From JAVWHX01 sp036639875 (GTDB taxonomy: Bacteria; Bacillota_I; Bacilli_A; Erysipelotrichales; Coprobacillaceae): 28,465 bases of DNA. Every line of letters begins with the position of its first letter. Position 1 is the stretch's first letter. Shown here one piece after another: positions 14,863 through 23,043 of this stretch. A model generated the notes under the pieces. It was not told where the DNA came from, did not search any database, and was given only the letters and a program-made list of their open reading frames with translations. The translations under genes and the position numbers were made by a program. The stretch lies in the NCBI GenBank assembly GCA_036639875.1, contig JAVWHX010000028.1, forward strand, positions 1 through 28,465. The letters are read 5' to 3'.

Positions 14863-16614
14863 TTAGTGTAATAGTGTACGCTTACTACTCCATATATAAA
14901 CAATTGCACCAGATGAAACAATTGATCCAATAGCAGAAACCAAAGAAATATTATCACCTGTTTCAGGAATTGATTGGGTGTTTTTGGGATTACTTGATTC
15001 CTTTTCAACCTCTTTTTCTAGTTCTTTTTGTTTTATACCTATTGTGGATACTGCCCGATCAACACTTATTTGTCCTAACTGTATAAATCGAGTTAAAGCT
15101 TCATCACAAGCAGCATATTGGTTAAATTCAGGAATATTTGCTAATTCACTATATGTCTTTCCTTCAGAGATATAATTATTTGTAGCAATGATATATAGCT
15201 TATTAAGATCTAAATCTTGATTACCAACTTTCACTGATATAACCCTTTCCCCCATTGGTTTATCTATATCATATATGACATTTAATCCTCCAAACTGAAG
15301 GTAATTCCCATTATCATTTGGCCAAGAAACATTATCTGAATTTGTTTTAATCCATTCATCATAAGATTTCTTATTCTGAATACCTATTTCAATAGATTTT
15401 TCTAGAATTGACTTTACTGCTTTTCCAGTTACTTGCTTAGTCACTATATAGTTTCCAAAAGGAGCTATATCAATAACATCTCTATAAGTGATATTCCCTG
15501 CTGAGAGCTTTCTTCCTATTCGAATACCTCCTGCATTTTCAAATGCAATATCAGCTCCTGTTTCCTTTAAGTACGCAGCTGTAACTAGTCGTCCCATCCC
15601 AGTTTCTTGAATACGTAATGTTTCCCATCGACCATCTATTTCATATCCAGTTGTTCCTACTATATCCTCAAGTTTTCCTTGTTGACGCTGATTAATATGA
15701 CTTAAAAGTTGTGTCACACCCAAATCAGATGTAAGTGCTTTTGCATCTTTTATACTTAATAAGCTTTCATCTATAGATAGAATACTATCATTTTCAGTAT
15801 TATAAGTTATAGTAAGGGATCCAACATTTTGAAAATAGCTTCCTGTTTCTACTACTTTAACTTTCTTTCCATCAACATTTTGATAATCTTTATTCGATAC
15901 TGTATGTTCATGTCCTGCAATAAGTACATCAATCCCACTTGTTTGACTAATAAATGCTTCACAGTCTAACTGATGAGAAACTCCTAATACAATTTCACAC
16001 CCTTCTCCTCGTAACTTATTTGCTAATTCACTTGCTTTTTTTGCATCATTTAAAAAATCTAAGCCACTTATATTCCGAGGAGCAGTATCATCTTTGATAT
16101 CTTGATCAAATACGCCTATAACACCAATTTTGACTCCATCCACTATTTTAGTGTAAGTTCCATCATTTTCAAAGAAAGCTATTCCATCTTTTATTATGTT
16201 TCCAGCAAGTAATGAAGCCCCAGATTGCTTACCTAGCGCTTTGAGTTGATCCTGTCCGTAATTCCAATCATGATTACCAGGAACAATAACATCATACCCT
16301 ACAGATTTCACTAGTTCTGCAATACTTGCTCCTTGTTCTAATGTAGCAAAAGCTTGTCCATGAAACAAATCTCCAGCATCTATTACTAAGTCAGCATTTT
16401 GTTTTTTTACATAACTTGCTAGTTTCTCAAATCCAAAAACACTATTTTTTTCACTATATGCACTACGCCCATGAATATCATTTGTATGTATGATTTCAAT
16501 TTTAACTTGATTACTAGTAGGTATCTCAGCCGAATAAACTGGAACTCCTAAATAACAAATTGCTAAAGTCATCATAACTACTATACTAAAAATATATTTT
16601 CCCTTTTTTTTCAT
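14863..16614 (-). CDS. Cell-wall-anchored 5'-nucleotidase/metallophosphatase
   Basis: The 583-residue protein has a signal peptide (1-29, ending VYSA-E). A metallophosphatase domain follows: HTNDIHGR (43-50), DAGDLFHGQ (79-87), GNHD (113-116), H214, GHEH (234-237). Then comes the 5'-nucleotidase C-terminal domain (about 300-525, with FENAGGIR at 358-365). The end is a sorting signal: IPETG (549-553), a hydrophobic segment, then KR. It should be linked to peptidoglycan by a sortase through IPxTG, a variant of LPxTG. Enzymes of this type hydrolyse extracellular nucleotides for phosphate and nucleoside salvage, and some surface homologues make adenosine that dampens host immunity. GAGGAG lies 8 nt before the ATG. 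No sortase gene is in the window. Confidence 0.92.
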   Translation of the reverse strand: MKKKGKYIFSIVVMMTLAICYLGVPVYSAEIPTSNQVKIEIIHTNDIHGRSAYSEKNSVFGFEKLASYVKKQNADLVIDAGDLFHGQAFATLEQGASIAELVKSVGYDVIVPGNHDWNYGQDQLKALGKQSGASLLAGNIIKDGIAFFENDGTYTKIVDGVKIGVIGVFDQDIKDDTAPRNISGLDFLNDAKKASELANKLRGEGCEIVLGVSHQLDCEAFISQTSGIDVLIAGHEHTVSNKDYQNVDGKKVKVVETGSYFQNVGSLTITYNTENDSILSIDESLLSIKDAKALTSDLGVTQLLSHINQRQQGKLEDIVGTTGYEIDGRWETLRIQETGMGRLVTAAYLKETGADIAFENAGGIRIGRKLSAGNITYRDVIDIAPFGNYIVTKQVTGKAVKSILEKSIEIGIQNKKSYDEWIKTNSDNVSWPNDNGNYLQFGGLNVIYDIDKPMGERVISVKVGNQDLDLNKLYIIATNNYISEGKTYSELANIPEFNQYAACDEALTRFIQLGQISVDRAVSTIGIKQKELEKEVEKESSNPKNTQSIPETGDNISLVSAIGSIVSSGAIVYIWSSKRTLLH

Positions 16615-16673
16615 ACTGACATCTCCTCGCCCTTATTTGTAAGTAGCCTCTTCATAACATAAGTTATATAAAT

Positions 16674-16702
16674 ATTATAGGTAAAATAAATTATGAAAGC
16701 AA
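16674..16702 (-). promoter_or_regulatory. Promoter of the 5'-nucleotidase gene
   Basis: On the minus strand TTGCTT and TATAAT lie at the ideal 17-bp spacing. Initiation near 16667 gives a leader of about 50 nt. Confidence 0.65.
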
Positions 16703-16819
16703 TAGCCTTACTCTTGTTTCATCACCAATATATTTGAATAATTTATATCTAATAAAATCAATAATTCTATCTAGTCCATGCCTAATTACTTTAATTAACT
16801 TTTGTTTATAGGCATATTA

Positions 16820-16849
16820 TTGGATTAAAAAAATTGATAAGTCTATAAT
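16820..16849 (+). promoter_or_regulatory. Promoter of the msrAB gene
   Basis: TTGGAT and TATAAT are separated by 18 bp. Initiation is expected near 16856, which excludes the ATG at 16856 as the start and supports the one at 16874. Confidence 0.6.
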
Positions 16850-16873
16850 GAAAATATGAATGGAGTTGATATT

Positions 16874-17824
16874 ATGAAAAGACATGATATTTATTTTGCA
16901 GGTGGTTGTTTTTGGGGTGTTGAAAAATACTTTTCTTGTATTCAAGGAGTTATAGAAACTGAAGTTGGTTATGCGAATGGAAATAAAGAAAATCCAACTT
17001 ATGAAGAGGTTTGTAATCACACTACTGATTTTGTTGAATGTGTTCATGTAGTATATGATCAAGATATTGTTTCATTATCTTTTTTATTAGATATGTTTTA
17101 TAAGGTGATTGATCCTACTTCTATAAATAGACAAGGAAATGATATTGGAAATCAATATCGTACTGGTGTTTATTATATTGATAAGAATGATTTGCTGGTC
17201 ATTAAACAATCATTACAATTACTTCAAGATAAAATAAAGAGGGATATTGCTGTGGAATGTTCTCTTTTAGATAATTTTTATCTTGCTGAGGAGTATCATC
17301 AAAAGTACTTAGATCAGCATCCTCATGGTTATTGTCATATTCCTGCTTTTCAATTTGAAGAAGCAAAACAAGCAAAAGAGAGATTTTCAAAGAAGGATAA
17401 AGAGGAATTGAAGAATTCTTTATCGGATGAACAATATTCAGTTACTCAATTAAATGCTACTGAAAGGCCATATGAAAATATTTATTGGGATGCTTTTGAA
17501 GAAGGTATTTATGTTGATGTGACAACTGATGAACCACTATTTGTTTCTACTGATAAGTTTGATTCTGGATGTGGTTGGCCAAGTTTTAGTAAACCAATAG
17601 AAAGAAAAGTAATTAAAGAATTAAGAGATACTTCTCTTGGTATCAATCGAACAGAAGTAAGAAGTAAAACTGGTGACGCTCATCTTGGTCATGTTTTTAC
17701 TGATGGACCACAAGATAAAGGTGGTTTAAGATATTGTATTAATAGTGCATCATTAATCTTTATTCCTAAAGATCAAATGGAGGAAAAAGGTTATCAAGAT
17801 TATTTGTATTTGTTTCAAAAATAA
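16874..17824 (+). CDS. msrAB: Peptide methionine sulfoxide reductase MsrA-MsrB fusion
   Basis: The 316-residue cytosolic fusion repairs both stereoisomers of oxidised methionine. MsrA domain (about 4-160): GCFWG with the catalytic cysteine at 12, followed by GYANG and the HQKYLDQHPHGYC segment. MsrB domain (about 188-312): SGCGWPSF (231-238), HLGHVF (270-275) and RYCINSASLIF, with the catalytic cysteine at 288. The zinc-binding CxxC pairs found in some MsrB proteins are not visible. No signal peptide is present, unlike secreted MsrAB of other Firmicutes. The start at 16874 has GGAG 8 nt upstream. It is monocistronic, with its own promoter and terminator. Confidence 0.95.
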   Translation: MKRHDIYFAGGCFWGVEKYFSCIQGVIETEVGYANGNKENPTYEEVCNHTTDFVECVHVVYDQDIVSLSFLLDMFYKVIDPTSINRQGNDIGNQYRTGVYYIDKNDLLVIKQSLQLLQDKIKRDIAVECSLLDNFYLAEEYHQKYLDQHPHGYCHIPAFQFEEAKQAKERFSKKDKEELKNSLSDEQYSVTQLNATERPYENIYWDAFEEGIYVDVTTDEPLFVSTDKFDSGCGWPSFSKPIERKVIKELRDTSLGINRTEVRSKTGDAHLGHVFTDGPQDKGGLRYCINSASLIFIPKDQMEEKGYQDYLYLFQK

Positions 17825-17854
17825 AAACCATCTCATTTTGTTATGAGGTGGTTT
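17825..17854. terminator. Bidirectional terminator
   Basis: A 12-bp stem with one G-T pair (17825-17836 with 17843-17854, 6-nt loop) begins right after the msrAB stop. It is followed by TTTTT-A-TTTTT on the minus strand and CTTTTA on the plus strand. It serves both msrAB and the convergent aldo/keto reductase unit. Confidence 0.88.
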
Positions 17855-17904
17855 CTTTTATATATCTATTTATACTTTGTAATAAACTCAAATACTGTTT
17901 TATT

Positions 17905-18882
17905 TTATTTATGTCCCATAATACGATGAGGAACATAATATTCTTCTAATAAAAGAATATCTTCCGCTGTTAGTTTTACATCTAATGCTCCAATAAAATC
18001 ATCTAAATACTTTTCCTTTGTTACACCAATAATTGGTGCAGTAATTCCTTTAGCCCATAACCATGCCATCGCAACTTGAGCTCTTGTTACATCATATTTA
18101 TCAGCTATAAGGGTTACTCTCTCAACAATCTTTCTATCAGTTTCTTCAGTAACATCATACTTTAATTTTGCTACTTTATCTTCTTGTGAACGTTTTGTAT
18201 CACTATTCCAATCTCTTGTTAATCTACCCGCAGCTAAAGGACTATATGGAACCAAAGCCACACCCATATCAAAACATAATGGGTTCATTTCTCTTTCTAG
18301 TTCTCTATATAATAAATTATAATGTCCCTGCATAACTGAGAACTTTGTCCAACCATTCTTCTCTGCTACATATTGTGCTTTTTGGAATTGCCAAGCAGCC
18401 ATTGATGATGCACCTAAATAAAGAACTTTACCACTTCTTACTAAATCATTTAAAGCACACATTGTTTCTTCAATAGGTGTATTATAATCCCATCTATGTA
18501 TATATAACAAATCAATATAATCAGTTCCTAATCTTTTTAAACATTCATCAACTTCATACATAATTGCTTTTCTAGAAAGACCTACACCTTGAGGTGTATC
18601 ACGCATCTTTTCACTTATCTTAGTAGCAATCACTATATCTTCTCTTTTTGCAAAATCCTTAAGTGCTCTTCCTAAGATTTCTTCACTAGCTCCTAAACCA
18701 TAAACATTAGCAGTATCAAAGAAATTAATACCTAAATCTAATGATTTCTTTATAATAACTCTTGATTCTTCTTCATTTAACACCCAAGAATGAACCCATT
18801 TTTCAGGATCACCAAATCCCATACAACCTAAACATATCTTTGATACATCTAATCCAGTATTTCCTAATTTAACATATTCCAT
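17905..18882 (-). CDS. Aldo/keto reductase
   Basis: The 325-residue TIM-barrel oxidoreductase is predicted to use NADPH to reduce aldehydes or ketones. The catalytic tetrad is visible: D56 and Y61 in FFDTANVYG, K88 in ATK, and H129 in YIHRWD. The opening (MEYVKLGNTGLDVSKICLGCMGFG) and the segment VPYSPLAAGRLTRDW are typical of the AKR11/IolS-YhdN-like branch. The substrate is unknown. AAGGAG lies 7 nt before the ATG. It follows an MBL-fold hydrolase gene by 48 bp on the same strand; the two probably form one transcript that ends at the shared terminator. Confidence 0.93.
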   Translation of the reverse strand: MEYVKLGNTGLDVSKICLGCMGFGDPEKWVHSWVLNEEESRVIIKKSLDLGINFFDTANVYGLGASEEILGRALKDFAKREDIVIATKISEKMRDTPQGVGLSRKAIMYEVDECLKRLGTDYIDLLYIHRWDYNTPIEETMCALNDLVRSGKVLYLGASSMAAWQFQKAQYVAEKNGWTKFSVMQGHYNLLYRELEREMNPLCFDMGVALVPYSPLAAGRLTRDWNSDTKRSQEDKVAKLKYDVTEETDRKIVERVTLIADKYDVTRAQVAMAWLWAKGITAPIIGVTKEKYLDDFIGALDVKLTAEDILLLEEYYVPHRIMGHK

Positions 18883-18930
18883 ATATGCTCTCCTTTATTT
18901 TTACATACCTATATTATAATTCATAATCGA

Positions 18931-19746
18931 TTATTTTAATATATACTTCTCACCTGGTGCTAACACTTTTATTCTTTCAGGATTTACAACTTCATTATAC
19001 AAATCTTCTGGATTTCCATTAAACGCATTCATATCAGCAGCATCTACACTTCCCCAATGAATCAACAAGAGATCACTATTTGGATAAGCATTTGCAAGTT
19101 TAATAGCATTCTTTAATCCAATATGCCATACATTATCAGAAAAATCAAACAATATAGCTTTAGGTTCTTCCATATGAAGATGTTCATCTAATAAGCGAGA
19201 ATCTCCAGGTAACCAGATATTTCCCTCTATTGTTTCTATCCAATAACCACAATAATCTTCAAACTTATACTCTCTTAATTTTCTATACTTTTCTTTTTCA
19301 TTCTGCCAAGCATGATCAGCAGGTGTAAGTTTAATCTTTAGACTTCCCAATTCAAATGTTTCATTTATATTATGACCTACTCCATCAAGTCCATCTTCTT
19401 TCATAAGTTCAGCAACATAATGTGGTCCATGATAAGACTGACAAACATCCTTTAAGTCTTGACATGTGAGTCTACTAAAATGATCGTTATCACAATGAGT
19501 AATAAGAACTGCATCAAGACTAGGAACTTCATTTGGTAGAATTGGCATTTCCACTAATAAAGGCATATCAAATCCTTCAAGTAATGGATCAATCATAAGT
19601 GTTGTCCCATGACTATTTATCATAATACCAGCGCTGCTTAACCACCTTATCTCAGTTGAATTAATTTCATCAAATGCATCCTTCTTTATCTTTTCTGTTG
19701 GATATGCAATTGCTTGTCCATTCTTACTTTTTAATATTGTTTTCAT
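18931..19746 (-). CDS. MBL-fold metallohydrolase (UlaG-like) with altered metal motif
   Basis: The 271-residue protein is a beta-lactamase-fold hydrolase of the UlaG-like type. It shows TTLMIDPLL (48-56), the metal motif THCDNDHF (83-90), TPADHAWQ and LPGDSRLL, and an IHWG near the end. In the usual HxHxDH motif the second histidine is replaced here by aspartate (H84-C-D86-N-D88-H89). This could change metal preference or activity. Relatives include lactonases, N-acyl-PE phospholipase-like enzymes and RNases, so the substrate cannot be named. AGGAGG precedes the ATG. It lies upstream of the aldo/keto reductase gene, likely in one operon. Confidence 0.85.
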   Translation of the reverse strand: MKTILKSKNGQAIAYPTEKIKKDAFDEINSTEIRWLSSAGIMINSHGTTLMIDPLLEGFDMPLLVEMPILPNEVPSLDAVLITHCDNDHFSRLTCQDLKDVCQSYHGPHYVAELMKEDGLDGVGHNINETFELGSLKIKLTPADHAWQNEKEKYRKLREYKFEDYCGYWIETIEGNIWLPGDSRLLDEHLHMEEPKAILFDFSDNVWHIGLKNAIKLANAYPNSDLLLIHWGSVDAADMNAFNGNPEDLYNEVVNPERIKVLAPGEKYILK

Positions 19747-19844
19747 ATGTCATTCTCCTCCTTATCGTCATATTCATTTTAACTACTTATCTGTATTATG
19801 TCTAATACTTATATTCTATTCTTGATTATGCTTTATAAGTATTA

Positions 19845-19875
19845 TAAAAAAGAACTACTCATAATGAATAATTCT
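19845..19875 (-). terminator. Terminator overlapping the HipA-like gene stop codon
   Basis: An 11-bp stem with two G-T pairs (19851-19861 with 19865-19875, 3-nt loop) overlaps the TAG stop at 19874-19876. It is followed on the minus strand by TTTTTT. Confidence 0.82.
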
Positions 19876-20998
19876 ATTCTAATAATTGCTTTGCTCTTAG
19901 ATGAATAAGTTCCTCTAAAGCTTTTAATCTTTTGTTTGGTAGTTTATACGTTGTATTTTTATCAAATTCAAATATTAGTAATTTTCTAATCATTTCCTTT
20001 TGCCTGTTTGAAATCATTGGTTTTATATATTCAATAAAGTCTTGATATAATACTGGTTTTCTTGTACTAGCATACTCTTGAAAATTTTGAATATCGTCAT
20101 CCATCGCATAACACAATAATGATAATCCATTATCGAATATTGGCGCCGCTTGGACGATAGTATTTGTACAATTATTAACTAATAACCCAAAGTTTCCTAG
20201 ATGACGATCTTCATTTAGAATAATTGCATCAAAAACAAACATATCTATAAGTTCTTGATAGTAATTTTCGCCTAGTTCTTTATAAAACGCTATAATTGCA
20301 TCTATCCCTCCACTTTTAACCAATCTTCCAATAGCTATAAATGATGTATCAATATCTGTGAACAATTCACAAGTTGAACATACTCTGTTCTTCCATTTAG
20401 ATAAATTATATTTTACATAATGAAGATTCATAGTTTCTGCAATTTGGCTAGCATAGAATTCAGAATAAGGTTCTAAGCCACTATTCGCAAAACCTTCTGT
20501 TCCAGACTTATACAAGAGTGTTTTATTATCAATTCTCCTCCAAGATTTTGCTAGCATCCCATTAGTTGTAAATTCGGGTGAAGAACGAAATGTTGATTTT
20601 GTATAACTTCCATATCCAGTGAATGCTATTGAAGCAATATTTTTATTAAGTGAGTTAGTATAAAGGTTTTTATCTTCATATTTATCTTTACAGTCACTAA
20701 AAACAATCCAGTATGAATCATTTAATGATAAGCCTTGACATATCTCTATAATGCCCTTTGTATCTCTTTCATTTAATCCTAATTTTGATAAAAAATTAGA
20801 AACATATGCTCTATTTCTTGGTATAGTTCTTTTTTGCAACCATTTTTTTAATGATTCGTTATTAATCTCTAAATCTAATGGTAATAAGTGTTCTTTCTCT
20901 TTATTTACAGATTGGATATGAATTTCTAATCCATTATTTGTATTTTTCATACTAAAAAACAATAGGTCAATATCATACTGTTTCAAGATGTAATCCAT
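19874..20998 (-). CDS. HipA-like serine/threonine kinase domain protein
   Basis: The 374-residue protein has an N-terminal region (about 1-100) with RTIPRNRAYVSNFLSKLGL and KGIIEICQGLSLNDSYW, typical of Firmicutes HipA-like proteins. A kinase-like core follows: LLYKSG with K164 as the likely ATP lysine, EPYSEFYASQIAE (176-188), CSTCELFT (207-214), the catalytic loop LNEDRHLGNFG (261-271) and the metal aspartate in IFDNG (287-291). HipA toxins phosphorylate proteins such as glutamyl-tRNA synthetase, but this group usually lacks a HipB antitoxin, and none is adjacent. Its targets are unknown. AGGAGGG lies 6 nt before the ATG. It is last in a run of three immunity-like genes (93-bp gap). Confidence 0.88.
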   Translation of the reverse strand: MDYILKQYDIDLLFFSMKNTNNGLEIHIQSVNKEKEHLLPLDLEINNESLKKWLQKRTIPRNRAYVSNFLSKLGLNERDTKGIIEICQGLSLNDSYWIVFSDCKDKYEDKNLYTNSLNKNIASIAFTGYGSYTKSTFRSSPEFTTNGMLAKSWRRIDNKTLLYKSGTEGFANSGLEPYSEFYASQIAETMNLHYVKYNLSKWKNRVCSTCELFTDIDTSFIAIGRLVKSGGIDAIIAFYKELGENYYQELIDMFVFDAIILNEDRHLGNFGLLVNNCTNTIVQAAPIFDNGLSLLCYAMDDDIQNFQEYASTRKPVLYQDFIEYIKPMISNRQKEMIRKLLIFEFDKNTTYKLPNKRLKALEELIHLRAKQLLE

Positions 20999-21091
20999 AT
21001 CAATCCCTCCTATTCTTATATATTATACTTAACCTTTATAAATTATACAATGTATCGATATAATAACCAACTTAAATAATAAAAGAAAATA

Positions 21092-21553
21092 TCATTTTGA
21101 TATAATCACTGTTTTAAAATCTTCAAACATTTTAAATGCTATTATCATTATGTCTTCAAAATCATCATAGTCTTTAAATATAGGTTTCTTAATTCTATAA
21201 TTGATATCAATAAGTCTTCTAGAATAAACAGCCCAAGGAGATCCTAAAAGAAGCTCATCATTTTCCCAAACAACCCATATCAACTCTACCATCCCACCAT
21301 CTAATGCAATATGAAAACCAAAAGTATACTCATTTATTTTTTGTTCTTTTATCTTAAAAAATTTTTCTTTCGATTCAAAAGTTGCTGGATATCCTTGTTC
21401 TTCTAAGATATCCATAATTACCTCACCATCTATATATATTAATCTTTGATCCATTGATGTTCTCACATTATCAAAAGAATCAGATAACTTCTGGTATCTT
21501 TCGATAAAGTTCATTTCAATCAATGCCTCTTTAATCTTTGGATGTAACTCCAT
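21092..21553 (-). CDS. Small acidic protein, immunity-like by context
   Basis: I do not recognise a named family. The 153-residue cytosolic protein is acidic with alternating strands, including YTFGFHIALDGGMVELIWVVW (about 77-97, here part of a longer strand pair) and SPWAVYSRRLI. It has no signal peptide or membrane helix. Size, charge and position, 15 bp after an Imm22-like gene, fit the immunity proteins that accumulate in polymorphic-toxin loci; this is inference. GGAGG precedes the ATG. A DNA or nucleotide-binding motif is not visible. Confidence 0.6.
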   Translation of the reverse strand: MELHPKIKEALIEMNFIERYQKLSDSFDNVRTSMDQRLIYIDGEVIMDILEEQGYPATFESKEKFFKIKEQKINEYTFGFHIALDGGMVELIWVVWENDELLLGSPWAVYSRRLIDINYRIKKPIFKDYDDFEDIMIIAFKMFEDFKTVIISK

Positions 21554-21568
21554 ATCTTATTCCTCCAA

Positions 21569-21979
21569 TCATAATAACCATCTAAAGTCATTAACTTTTT
21601 CATACTCAATATTCTCATAAAAATTTAATATATTTTCATTATGTACAATATTCTTTTTTTCGCCTTCATACTTATAGTCATAGATTCTAATAATGACATT
21701 ATATTTATATAAATGATTATCTGTTATTGTTTCTATGTAGTCTTCTAGATATGAAGATCCCTTAAATAAATCTTTTAAAGTATTTGAATCTTGTTTAAGA
21801 ATAGATGCTTCTACTATATCTCTATCATAATATTTTAAATCAAAATCTTTCTCAAAATCTGAATCAATATCCTCTATCTCATCATCGTATTCATAATGTC
21901 TTTTTATATATTCATTAAATACTTCTTCAGAAACAAAATAACCTAACCATATTGCAATGTATCCTTCTTTATTATTCAC
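21569..21979 (-). CDS. Imm22-like immunity protein
   Basis: The 136-residue protein matches my recollection of immunity family 22. The N-terminus reads GYIAIWLGYFVSEEVFNEYI, followed by DFEKDFDLKYYDRDIVEASIL, then GSSYLEDYIETI and YNVIIRIYDYKY. Imm22 proteins are small acidic cytosolic proteins that neutralise contact-dependent or secreted nuclease toxins. The start is GTG with AGGAG 6 nt upstream. It sits between two other small acidic genes (35 bp and 15 bp spacing). No cognate toxin is visible in the window. Confidence 0.75.
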   Translation of the reverse strand: MNNKEGYIAIWLGYFVSEEVFNEYIKRHYEYDDEIEDIDSDFEKDFDLKYYDRDIVEASILKQDSNTLKDLFKGSSYLEDYIETITDNHLYKYNVIIRIYDYKYEGEKKNIVHNENILNFYENIEYEKVNDFRWLL

Positions 21980-22014
21980 TGTATTCTCCTAAATAATTTT
22001 TTTATAATAAATAT

Positions 22015-22467
22015 CTATTCATAGATTTCTAAGTATTGTCTATACTCATAAACTTCTTTTTCATCAATATAGGTTATTGTAGGAATAACTTTAGGATAAT
22101 GTGATATATCTATATCATTATTTAAAAGTCCGATACCTACTTTTACATCTAAACTCTTAACAATAACGTTATCATATATACTCATAATTGGTTTTAGTAA
22201 TTCTTCTTTTTCACTTTGTTTACAACGAATTCCTATTTTAACCATTTCATTTTGGTCTGTTTGTTCTTGAAATAAGTCCAAACAAAGAAAACCTGAATCT
22301 TCTTTTGATTGAAAAAGTACTACATTCCCTTGTCCTCTAGGATAGCTATCATACTTTTCTTCTAACCAATGACAATCTAATTGAATCTTTAGTTTATGAC
22401 ATATCTCGATGAATTCATCACTTTCTATCAAATCAAAAATAGATACCATAAATACAATATCAACCAT
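22015..22467 (-). CDS. Small acidic protein of unknown function, immunity-like by context
   Basis: No family is recognised for this 150-residue protein. It is acidic, without signal peptide or membrane helices, and has a strand-rich middle (GNVVLFQSKEDSGFLCLDLF, KIGIRC, VKVGIGLL) followed by an acidic C-terminus. It is first in the minus-strand run leading through the Imm22-like gene to the HipA-like gene. AGAGGA lies 6 nt before the ATG at 22467. A second in-frame ATG 18 nt further in lacks a better site. The immunity role is inferred only from neighbours and composition. Confidence 0.6.
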   Translation of the reverse strand: MVDIVFMVSIFDLIESDEFIEICHKLKIQLDCHWLEEKYDSYPRGQGNVVLFQSKEDSGFLCLDLFQEQTDQNEMVKIGIRCKQSEKEELLKPIMSIYDNVIVKSLDVKVGIGLLNNDIDISHYPKVIPTITYIDEKEVYEYRQYLEIYE

Positions 22468-22596
22468 AATAGATCCTCTTCATTTTCTTATTACACTATT
22501 TCCTTTATTTTACTATACTCCCCTTTTTTAAACAATTCTTTTTATATATCAATAACTTTTATATCATGTTATCATAGGTATAGGAGGACGTGTTTT

Positions 22597-22998
22597 ATGG
22601 ATAAAAGTACAACTGATTATCAAAAGTTATTAAAAGGGTTAGGTTTATTCTGTTTAGTCATAGCTGCTTTTCTAACTGTTATTCTTGTTATGAGTTTAAT
22701 CAAAATACAAAGTGGAGAAGTCCAATTAACTGAACCATTATGGATATATCTTCTTGAACCTGTTATATATATAATACTACAAGCAAGCATGGGAATATGT
22801 GCTATTCTATTTGTCAAAACAGATAAAGTTAAGATATGTATGATTGTAAGTGCACTTGCAATTATTTGTATGTTTGTTTTTCTATTTATTATAAATAGAG
22901 AAGATGAGTTTATGACTAAGGTTTCAAAACTTATCTTTCCTGCCTTATATTTTGGAATATCATTTAATCTATTTCAAGCAAATAAAAAGAGTTCATAA
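22597..22998 (+). CDS. Small four-helix membrane protein, unknown function
   Basis: The 133-residue protein has four hydrophobic segments (about 14-36, 49-74, 78-99, 110-126), short loops, a charged N-terminus (MDKSTTDYQKLLKG) and a lysine-rich C-terminus. No family is recognised. The start at 22597 is set by TAGGAGG 9 nt upstream; the open frame extends back to 22396 but that part overlaps the divergent gene and lacks a ribosome site. It is monocistronic, and its stop codon lies inside its terminator hairpin. Confidence 0.75.
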   Translation: MDKSTTDYQKLLKGLGLFCLVIAAFLTVILVMSLIKIQSGEVQLTEPLWIYLLEPVIYIILQASMGICAILFVKTDKVKICMIVSALAIICMFVFLFIINREDEFMTKVSKLIFPALYFGISFNLFQANKKSS

Positions 22999-23010
22999 TG
23001 AACTCTTTTT
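22984..23010. terminator. Bidirectional terminator with the stop codon as loop
   Basis: A perfect 12-bp stem (AAAAAGAGTTCA with TGAACTCTTTTT) has a 3-nt loop that is exactly the TAA stop of the plus-strand gene (22996-22998). A/T runs at both ends allow it to stop the convergent methyltransferase gene as well. Confidence 0.9.
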
Positions 23011-23043
23011 ATTTACTCCATTTATTTCTTTACTATACTTTAG

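Noticed and set aside
22396..22596. N-terminal extension of the small membrane protein
   Set aside because: It overlaps the divergent gene and a strong ribosome site lies at 22581-22587, placing the start at 22597.
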